Shown piece after piece: positions 1-5,131 of a DNA stretch of 5,986 nt; the stretch's first letter is position 1; every line of letters starts with the position of its first letter. Both the position numbers and the translations under genes were made by a program. Under the pieces are notes generated by a model, which was not told the origin of the DNA, ran no database searches, and was given only the letters and a program-made list of their open reading frames with translations. This DNA is from Deltaproteobacteria bacterium (GTDB lineage: Bacteria; Desulfobacterota; Desulfobacteria; Desulfobacterales; B30-G6). Where the stretch lies: assembly GCA_019313725.1 (NCBI GenBank), contig JAFDAT010000225.1, forward strand, positions 1 to 5,986, read 5' to 3'.

Positions 1-238
1 CGGTTTCGAAAAATCTCCCTGGTCCGCAGACGAGAATGAATACGGTGCCGTTTACACCAATTGCTGGGGAGAGCTGTTTGTGGAGCAGTTTGATTCTCTG
101 AAAGATTTCCAGGCCTTTTTAAAGGCATCCCACATCAAAAACAGCGGTATTACGGTAGGTCGATACCTGCGCAGAAGTTCCACGGCCTATGAAAAAATCA
201 TTGCCAGGGCAAAGCACATGCAGTTTCCTCCCGGCTAA
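1..238 (+). CDS. C-terminal fragment of an unrecognised protein
   Basis: The frame is open from the left edge (first full codon at position 2) to a TAA stop at 236-238, giving 78 residues of a protein whose start lies outside the window. The fragment begins GFEKSPWSADENEYG and ends AKHMQFPPG. It looks like a soluble globular C-terminus, with mixed charged and aromatic residues and no membrane segment or signal. Codon choice and amino-acid composition look like real coding sequence. I do not recognise a family and give no function. It is the only plus-strand gene here and converges with the acidic-tail protein, so it is not part of the minus-strand cluster. Confidence 0.6.
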   Translation, partial: GFEKSPWSADENEYGAVYTNCWGELFVEQFDSLKDFQAFLKASHIKNSGITVGRYLRRSSTAYEKIIARAKHMQFPPG

Positions 239-337
239 GGGCTCGCTCAAAAATAACTTCACATTTTCAGCGCCCATCCATCCCGTTCAGCGGTGTTACG
301 AAAATTCGACATATGCCAGATATTTCTACATTAGCAA
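239..337. other. Convergent intergenic gap
   Basis: This stretch of about 100 nt separates the 3' ends of two converging genes. A bidirectional terminator would be expected here, but I see no strong GC-rich hairpin followed by a T-run on either strand. No small gene is evident. Confidence 0.4.
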
Positions 338-727
338 TTAACTATCTTTATCTTTCTCTAAGGTCTCATCGTTTTCATCGTTCTCATTGTTTTCATCGTT
401 TTTACCGGTCTCATCTTTACCGGTCTCATCTTTACCGGTCTCATCTTTTTCGCCGTTTTCTGCGCTGGTTTTCTCACCGTCGGAAGCTTCTTCCGGCGTG
501 GCTTCCTGAAGTCGTGGAAATCGAAATCCGGTGTCGATTTCGAGGGGGTTGTATTTGAAAAATTTAGCCCTGGCTTCAGCATATCGACGCGCCATACTTA
601 TACCACCCAATTTCAAGTAGACCAGTACGGCATCCCTAGTCTGTTTGTCCGCTTGAAGTTCTTCCGGCATTCGTTTCATCAGCATGGCAAACGGGGCCTC
701 GAGATTATCCGGCATTGAAATTTTCAT
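338..727 (-). CDS. Small hypothetical protein with an acidic repetitive tail
   Basis: This is a 129-residue protein that I do not recognise. Residues 1-75 look like a small folded domain: a predicted helical region with 'MLMKRMPEEL' and 'RDAVLVYLKLGGISMARRYAEARAKF', then an 'RFPRL' segment. Residues 76-129 are a low-complexity tail with no aromatic residues. By my count 22 of its 54 residues are Asp or Glu, with scattered Lys. The tail contains three identical DETGK pentads (95-109) followed by an Asn/Asp/Glu stretch (110-121). There are no cysteines, signal peptide or membrane segment. The chosen ATG has an AAGGA-type ribosome site about 10 nt upstream; a second in-frame Met at residue 5 lacks one. 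The gene lies 186 nt downstream of the reductase gene on the same strand, so it could be read through or have its own promoter. The tail suggests an intrinsically disordered, charged segment; its role is unknown. Confidence 0.6.
   Translation of the reverse strand: MKISMPDNLEAPFAMLMKRMPEELQADKQTRDAVLVYLKLGGISMARRYAEARAKFFKYNPLEIDTGFRFPRLQEATPEEASDGEKTSAENGEKDETGKDETGKDETGKNDENNENDENDETLEKDKDS
366..445 (-). repeat. In-frame tandem repeats coding for the acidic tail
   Basis: On the plus strand, positions 401-415, 416-430 and 431-445 are three identical 15-nt units (tttaccggtctcatc). Next to them, 366-401 hold four near-identical 9-nt units of the form tcatcgttt. Both unit lengths are multiples of three, so copy-number change would lengthen or shorten the DETGK and NDE tail of the minus-strand protein without a frameshift. 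The perfect identity of the 15-nt copies suggests recent slippage expansion. Confidence 0.9.
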
Positions 728-913
728 AAAAAATGGTTCCTTATAGTGTACGAATTTAGTTTTCTCGCATAGACACGGAAATGATCCTTAACTAAAAACA
801 ATAAATCATGTCTTGGAAATGTAAAGCCACAAATCGAAATTTTTTCCGATCAACGGGTCTTCCGTCATGGATTACCGCATATCTACTTTTCAGGTAATTA
901 CAGCCAAAAGCGT
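728..913. other. AT-rich intergenic gap upstream of the acidic-tail gene
   Basis: This gap holds the leader of the minus-strand hypothetical gene and the region after the reductase stop. A weak palindrome (acgg, 5-nt loop, ccgt) lies after the reductase but has no T-run on the minus strand, so I do not call a terminator. A TATAAG-like hexamer sits close to the acidic-tail gene start, but no matching -35 box is convincing. No additional gene is visible. Confidence 0.4.
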
Positions 914-2071
914 TTAAAGCATGATCTCCAAATCCCCGAGGGGGTAGGAAATACAGGAATGCACGTACCCGAATTGGGTGTCTGATTTACGGACCGGCGT
1001 ACCGGCCGGTTGGAATACCTTGCCGGAAAGAACTTTAACCCGGCACATGCTGCATTCACCGGAGCGGCATATCGAAGGCGGCAGGATACCTTCATTTTCC
1101 AGGGAAACCAGCAAGGGGTCCCGGGCGCGGACGGAGATCGTCCTGCCGTCTAAAATTTTTACCTCGAAACGGTCTTCAGCCTCGATCTGTGACGGCCACC
1201 CCTGGTGGTCGCAGATATTATCGGGAGGGCCGTACATTTCCTTCCTGATTTTGCGTTTTTCAATACCCAGGCTTTCGAGCTCCGGGAGGCAGAACTCATA
1301 CATCCCCTGAGGCCCACAGAGAAAGAATGTCATGTCTGACATGCTGCCGAGAATTTCCCGGATCAAGGCGGCGTTGATGAACCCGCAGGCACCGGTGTAG
1401 GTTTTACCCGGTTTTTCGATGACAGGGATGTAAGTGATGTTGTCAAACCTTGCGGATATGCGTTCAAGTTCCTCGTGGAATATAATGTCATCCGGCTGCC
1501 GGTTGCCGTAAAGGAGGGTGACGGTCCGATCCAGACCGCATTCCACGATTTCACGGATCATGCTCATAAAGGGTGTGATGCCGCTGCCCCCGGCGATGCA
1601 CACCATGTGCTTGTCATGGTACAGGGGATTGTAGTGAAAATTTCCCTGGGGACCGGCACTGTCGAGCTGATCACCGGTTTTTATACGGTCCATAAGATAG
1701 TTGGACACCAGGCCATCGGGGACGCGCCGCACTGTGATGTCGTAATAACCGGTCTGGCGGGGCTGGGACGAGATGCTGTAGGGCCGGCTGGTTCGGATGC
1801 CGTTTATCTCGAGGAATAGAGGAATGTATTGCCCGGCCAGGAAAGGGGGCAGCAATGCATCGACCGGTGCCAGGCGCAGGGTTTTGGTGGAAGCGGTTTC
1901 GGCAATGACATCCACGATCCGTAGCTTCAATTGCCGGGGGTGGAGCTGCCGGATATATTGACCGGCCATCAGCCTGTCGAAAGAGCGTTCTTTGCCGGCT
2001 TTGAAACTGAACTCTATTTCCTCGGCAATTTCTTCATATCCGTCGAATTCCTGCCAGATACCCTTTTTCAT
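914..2071 (-). CDS. Ferredoxin reductase-like flavoprotein with C-terminal [2Fe-2S] domain
   Basis: This 385-residue protein has the FNR-like electron-transfer architecture. Numbered from the chosen start, residues 1 to about 45 are an N-terminal extension of unknown role. About 46-150 form the flavin-binding barrel, with RPYSISS (96-102) as the FAD-binding motif. About 155-285 form the NAD(P)-binding domain, with GGSGITPF (161-168) and CGPQGMY (252-258). About 300-385 form a plant-type ferredoxin domain whose cluster cysteines are C335, C340, C343 and C373 (spacing x4, x2, x29). Proteins of this layout move electrons between NAD(P)H, flavin and a [2Fe-2S] cluster, as in reductase components of oxygenases; here the partner is more likely the flavoprotein encoded just upstream. 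I chose the ATG at 2069-2071 because GGAGG lies 5 nt before it. A start at 2083 (four residues longer) would overlap that GGAGG and has no ribosome site of its own. Cytoplasmic; no signal or membrane segment. The family is confident, the substrate is unknown. Confidence 0.9.
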   Translation of the reverse strand: MKKGIWQEFDGYEEIAEEIEFSFKAGKERSFDRLMAGQYIRQLHPRQLKLRIVDVIAETASTKTLRLAPVDALLPPFLAGQYIPLFLEINGIRTSRPYSISSQPRQTGYYDITVRRVPDGLVSNYLMDRIKTGDQLDSAGPQGNFHYNPLYHDKHMVCIAGGSGITPFMSMIREIVECGLDRTVTLLYGNRQPDDIIFHEELERISARFDNITYIPVIEKPGKTYTGACGFINAALIREILGSMSDMTFFLCGPQGMYEFCLPELESLGIEKRKIRKEMYGPPDNICDHQGWPSQIEAEDRFEVKILDGRTISVRARDPLLVSLENEGILPPSICRSGECSMCRVKVLSGKVFQPAGTPVRKSDTQFGYVHSCISYPLGDLEIML

Positions 2072-2076
2072 AACAG

Positions 2077-2081
2077 CCTCC
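2077..2081 (-). promoter_or_regulatory. Ribosome binding site deciding the reductase start
   Basis: The minus strand reads ATGGAGGCTGTTATG. GGAGG is 5 nt before the second ATG and partly inside the first possible start codon. It lies directly after the TAA of the upstream flavoprotein gene (2084-2086), consistent with translational coupling. Confidence 0.75.
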
Positions 2082-2083
2082 AT

Positions 2084-3580
2084 TTATTTGTTGGTCTGTT
2101 TCAGGATCGATTTAGCAGCAGCCACACCGGAACGCAAGGTGGGTTCGAAGCCGCCGTCGCCAGTCCAGCCGCCTGCAAAACAGAGGCCTTTCACAGGAGA
2201 GTGGCGGCCGGGTTGAAAGAACAAAGAATCCCTGGTGCGATGCTCAAAACCGTACACCGATCCGGCCGGATGCCCCAGGTAGCGCATATGCGTAAGCGGC
2301 GTGGCGACATCGATTTCCTCGATATGCTGCCGTATCTCGGGATAGATTTCCTCCATACGACACAGCATGGATTCGGCACAGCGAAATTTGACTTCATGGT
2401 ACCGGCCGGGGGGGATGTCCAGCCAGGGGTCGCCGTATTTTAGCGTCACGAGATTGACCTGACATGTCCCCGGAGGTGAAAACGAGGAATCGGAGACATC
2501 ATAGCAGCTCATCACCAGCAGTTCGTCCTGGATATCGATCCGGTTCATGCGGTCGTGATTCGTACGCGTAATATCCGTGGAGGACATCAGGAAATTGGTC
2601 GACTCTGCAATGTTAAGTGCTTCGGGTTCGCAGTCAAAACCGATGAACATGGAAAATGCGGAATTGCTCAACGTTCTACTGTTCATCTCTTGCAGGGTGT
2701 TGTCAGGAATCAGGTTTTTGTCGATCAGGTTGGTGTAGGTCTCCACCGGGGAGATGTTCGCCACCACGTAAGGAGCCTCGACAATGTCACCGTCGTCGGT
2801 GACCACGCCCCTTACCTGGTTGTCTTCGGTGAGAATGCGCTGCGCCCCGCAATTGAAACGGGCCCTGCCACCGGCAGTAAAAAATGAATTCAGAATGGCG
2901 TTGGAGAGCGCCTGCGAACCACCCTTGACATGATAGGGCTTGAATTCGATGAACTGGAAAAGAATCATGGCCAGGTAAGCAAAGGCCATCTGATCGGCGG
3001 AAATCCCCAGATAGCCCCAGTACACCGATATGACGGCTTTGAGCCGGGGGTCTTTGAAGAAGTCGTCCAGAACCGCTTTGGCATTTTTAAAGGCGTAGCG
3101 GTACATGTTGGGGTATTTTTCACGGGATGGTTCCGGATCGCGAAAAATAAAGGCCCCGATCATGTCTCCGGCATATTTATAAACAAGGTCGAAAAATCCG
3201 TCTATGCCTTCGTTTTCATGGGGGAATTTTTCTTTGAGCTCGGCAATGATCTGATTTTTATCCGGTTTGAACGAGGCGTGAAAGCCGTCCGGCATGTGAA
3301 CACTGTAAAGATCCGTGATTTCGACGAATTCGAGGTTTTCCATGACCCCGAGACTGTCAAGGGTCATGCGCAGCGGGCCGGGCTGTTCGGGTGTCCCCAG
3401 GCCGCTGAGCTGGTGCAGGGCTACCTCGAATTCAAAGCGCCCCCTGCAGAAGCTGGTGGCACATCCCCCGGGGATGTTGTGGCGTTCCAGCAGAAGTACC
3501 TGCATCCCTTTGCGGGCCAGGGCCGCAGAGGCCGTCAAGCCACCATTTCCTGCTCCGATGACAATGGCATCATAGTCCAT
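2084..3580 (-). CDS. Phytoene desaturase-like (CrtI/RetSat family) FAD oxidoreductase
   Basis: This 498-residue protein belongs to the CrtI / COG1233 group of FAD-dependent amine-oxidase-fold enzymes. The N-terminus carries the dinucleotide-binding fold: VIGAGNGG (7-14), then LLER (30-33), whose Glu32 is placed to bind the FAD ribose, then PGG (37-39). The family's C-terminal FAD motif is at 465-493 (GLCFAGGWTGDGG...SGVAAAKSIL). Length matches the family. Relatives desaturate, isomerise or saturate carbon-carbon double bonds in carotenoids, retinol and other lipids; nothing here shows a carotenoid substrate, and no crtB or other carotenoid gene is in the window. The ATG is preceded by GGAAG with a 9-nt spacer. 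The TAA stop is 12 nt from the reductase ATG, so the two are probably co-expressed, and the reductase could supply or accept electrons. The gap upstream to the acyl-CoA dehydrogenase holds the hairpin array. The family is confident; the reaction is open. Confidence 0.88.
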   Translation of the reverse strand: MDYDAIVIGAGNGGLTASAALARKGMQVLLLERHNIPGGCATSFCRGRFEFEVALHQLSGLGTPEQPGPLRMTLDSLGVMENLEFVEITDLYSVHMPDGFHASFKPDKNQIIAELKEKFPHENEGIDGFFDLVYKYAGDMIGAFIFRDPEPSREKYPNMYRYAFKNAKAVLDDFFKDPRLKAVISVYWGYLGISADQMAFAYLAMILFQFIEFKPYHVKGGSQALSNAILNSFFTAGGRARFNCGAQRILTEDNQVRGVVTDDGDIVEAPYVVANISPVETYTNLIDKNLIPDNTLQEMNSRTLSNSAFSMFIGFDCEPEALNIAESTNFLMSSTDITRTNHDRMNRIDIQDELLVMSCYDVSDSSFSPPGTCQVNLVTLKYGDPWLDIPPGRYHEVKFRCAESMLCRMEEIYPEIRQHIEEIDVATPLTHMRYLGHPAGSVYGFEHRTRDSLFFQPGRHSPVKGLCFAGGWTGDGGFEPTLRSGVAAAKSILKQTNK

Positions 3581-3651
3581 TTTCTGCCACTTCCTTTCAC
3601 GAAAGTTGATGATGGGTTATTCCCCGTGTGTTCCAGCGATATTTTGGGTTT

Positions 3652-3755
3652 GTCATTTGGCCTTCGGCCGATATTTATCCTTCGGATGTAATTTATTGTG
3701 GTTACTGAAGCAACAAATTACGCCGCAGGCAAATTACGGCCGAAGGCCAAATGAC
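3652..3755. repeat. 104-nt inverted repeat with perfect 19-bp ends
   Basis: Positions 3652-3670 and 3737-3755 are perfect reverse complements over 19 nt, starting gtcatttggcc on the left. Pairing continues imperfectly inward, for example gtaattta against its complement near 3713-3721, to a centre near 3700-3710. It results from the two opposed halves of the mini-palindrome array. No T-run follows on the minus strand, so it is not a standard intrinsic terminator, and I see no flanking target-site duplication. Confidence 0.85.
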
Positions 3756-3786
3756 GTGCGCAGCACTAATTTCGCGCCGCAGGCGC
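3652..3786. repeat. Phased array of triloop mini-palindromes with 7-nt linkers
   Basis: Six short palindromes with a 3-nt spacer lie in regular phase. They are GGCC-TTC-GGCC (3659-3669), ATCC-TTC-GGAT (3677-3687), GCC-GCA-GGC (3722-3730), GGCC-GAA-GGCC (3738-3748), GTGC-GCA-GCAC (3756-3766) and GCGCC-GCA-GGCGC (3774-3786). They are joined by 7-nt linkers: gtcattt (3652), gatattt (3670), gtaattt (3688), aaattac (3715 and 3731), aaatgac (3749) and taatttc (3767). The unit is about 18 nt. The left two units are in the opposite orientation to the right four, separated by a 20-nt centre (3695-3714). Arms differ between units but stay complementary. The last unit touches the acyl-CoA dehydrogenase stop codon. 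Function is unknown; inter-cistronic RNA structure or a family of repetitive elements are the likely options. Confidence 0.85.
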
Positions 3787-4929
3787 TTAAAGCCCCATGA
3801 ATTTGGCCGCAATGCCCTTCATGACCTCGTTAGTGCCGGCAAAGATCGACATCACCCGGATATCGCGCCAGGCGCGGGTGATGGGATATTTTTCAATGGC
3901 GGCTTCGTTACCCACCAGGTCAAGACCGCGGTCGGCAACCCTTTTGGCCATTTCGGTAGTCCAGTATTTGGCCATGGAGGTTTCAACGATGATCTCCTGC
4001 CCTTCCATGTGATCGGCCACCAGCTTTTCCATGAAGGTTCTGCCCAGCTTGATATCGGTGGCCATTTCCACAAGGGCAAACTGGTTGGCCTGGAATTTTG
4101 ACAGCGGTTTTCCGGAGACCTTGGTTTTTTTACAGTAATCGGTCACCCACTCCACGATGCGCTCGGCTGCGGTTACGGCCCCGATAGAACACACGAGGCG
4201 CTCTTGCTGGAGTTTCTGCATGAGCATGAGGAAACCCTGGCCTTTTTCACCCAGGCAGTTTCCTGCTGGGATCCTGCATTTAGAAAAAAAAAGCTCGGCC
4301 GTGTCCTGGCTTCTCCAGCCCATTTTGTCCAGGTGCCGACCCCGCTCGAAACCCGGTGTTCCGGTTTCGACAACATAGAGCGACAGTGCCTGATAAGGGT
4401 TTTCGACGGCCGGATCTTTGGCCGCGATAATAACGATGTCGGCGTTGATACCGTTGGAGATAAAGGTCTTTGACCCGTTGATGACGACTTCGTCACCTTC
4501 CTGTTCTGCGGTGGTGGCTATGCCGGCCAGGTCGCTGCCGGCACCGGGTTCGGTCATGGCGACAGCACTGATGATATCCCCGGACACGCATCCGGGGATA
4601 AATTTTTGTTTCAGTTCTTCATTACCAAAAGCACTGATATAAGGGACCACCACATCCGAGTGCAGCCCGGCGGCCAACCCCGTGTGGTAGGTGTAGGAGA
4701 GCTCCTCGGTGACGATGACCGAGTAAAGGAAATCTCCGCCGATGCCCCCGTATTCCGGCGCGATGTCGGTGCACAGAAATCCACCCCGACCCATTTTCTG
4801 CCAGATTTCCCTGGGCTCGATGCCGTCCTTTTCCCATTGTTCGACGTTGGGGGTGACTTCTTCAGCAAGAAAGGCTTTCAGGCGGTGCCTGAAGGCTTCG
4901 TGTTCGGGGGTGAAGTTTAGTATTTGCAT
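3787..4929 (-). CDS. Acyl-CoA dehydrogenase
   Basis: This 380-residue protein has the full acyl-CoA dehydrogenase fold: an N-terminal helical domain (about 1-120), a middle beta domain starting at the family signature MTEPGAGSDL (125-134), and a C-terminal helical bundle (about 230-380). It should oxidise an acyl-CoA to the 2-enoyl-CoA with FAD, passing electrons to an electron-transfer flavoprotein. The usual C-terminal catalytic Glu (YEGT in medium-chain enzymes) is replaced by Ala364 in FAGT. The likely base is Glu243 in QQERL, matching the helix position used by long-chain and isovaleryl-CoA dehydrogenases. Two normally conserved FAD contacts look altered: the R-x-x-F-G motif reads TKVSG (269-273), and the Gly-rich GGxGY loop reads GNEAAI (340-345). 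Start: the ATG at 4929 is the only reasonable one, since an in-frame stop lies upstream, but it has no clear ribosome site. The gene is flanked on both sides by repeat-rich gaps. The acyl substrate cannot be told. Confidence 0.93.
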   Translation of the reverse strand: MQILNFTPEHEAFRHRLKAFLAEEVTPNVEQWEKDGIEPREIWQKMGRGGFLCTDIAPEYGGIGGDFLYSVIVTEELSYTYHTGLAAGLHSDVVVPYISAFGNEELKQKFIPGCVSGDIISAVAMTEPGAGSDLAGIATTAEQEGDEVVINGSKTFISNGINADIVIIAAKDPAVENPYQALSLYVVETGTPGFERGRHLDKMGWRSQDTAELFFSKCRIPAGNCLGEKGQGFLMLMQKLQQERLVCSIGAVTAAERIVEWVTDYCKKTKVSGKPLSKFQANQFALVEMATDIKLGRTFMEKLVADHMEGQEIIVETSMAKYWTTEMAKRVADRGLDLVGNEAAIEKYPITRAWRDIRVMSIFAGTNEVMKGIAAKFMGL

Positions 4930-4955
4930 GGGTGTATTTAGTGTTTTGTGTTTAG

Positions 4956-5060
4956 GATGAAGGTATAAGGTAAAAGGTATAAGGTTGAAGGTAGAAGGGG
5001 ACTATTGGTTTTTTGCTAACCGCCCCTTCAGTCTTTAGCCTTCAACTTATTCCCTTTCAC
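4956..5060. repeat. Opposed blocks of degenerate heptamer repeats
   Basis: Six consecutive plus-strand heptamers run over 4956-4997: gatgaag, gtataag, gtaaaag, gtataag, gttgaag and gtagaag. After a 28-nt spacer, five heptamers of the same type lie on the minus strand over 5026-5060: ACTGAAG, GCTAAAG, GTTGAAG, GGAATAA and GTGAAAG, listed from low to high coordinates. The consensus is GNNNAAG. The two blocks form an imperfect inverted repeat closed by gaagggg/ccccttc. It lies in the leader of the acyl-CoA dehydrogenase gene. Similar short tandem heptanucleotide repeats are known from cyanobacterial intergenic regions; relatedness is not implied. Confidence 0.75.
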
Positions 5061-5073
5061 CCTGAATATACTA

Positions 5074-5086
5074 GCGGCGAAGCTGC
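5074..5086. repeat. Isolated mini-hairpin with GAA loop
   Basis: GCGGC, spacer GAA, GCTGC: five pairs, one of them a G-T pair. Its form matches the units of the 3652-3786 array, suggesting a solitary member of the same repeat type between thiolase and acyl-CoA dehydrogenase. It is short enough that chance cannot be excluded. Confidence 0.4.
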
Positions 5087-5091
5087 GTACA

Positions 5092-5131
5092 CAAATACAA
5101 TTGATGCCGCTCTTTGCATCAATTGTATTTG
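5092..5131. repeat. Perfect 16-bp inverted repeat overlapping the thiolase stop
   Basis: caaatacaattgatgc (5092-5107) and its exact reverse complement (5116-5131) are separated by 8 nt. The right arm contains the last three codons and TGA stop (5119-5121) of the minus-strand thiolase gene, so the transcript would fold its own 3' end into a stem. No T-run follows on the minus strand, so this is not a textbook terminator. It may instead protect or shape the mRNA end. Confidence 0.9.

Noticed and set aside
313..558. Plus-strand reading frame with repeated RSHLY units
   Set aside because: It is the complement of the tandem repeats in the acidic-tail gene. The His/Arg-rich pattern is a by-product, and the frame has no ribosome site.
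728..913. Promoter for the acidic-tail gene
   Set aside because: A TATAAG-like hexamer is near the start, but no matching -35 element at proper spacing is convincing.
2930..3691. Long plus-strand frame of 253 codons
   Set aside because: It lies opposite the clearly recognisable CrtI-like gene and has no family motif of its own.
3652..3786. CRISPR array
   Set aside because: Units are about 18 nt with 7-nt conserved linkers and variable palindromes; there are no 28-37-nt identical repeats with unique spacers and no cas genes.
5092..5131. Intrinsic terminator for the thiolase gene
   Set aside because: The stem is AT-rich and no T-run follows on the minus strand; kept as a repeat only.
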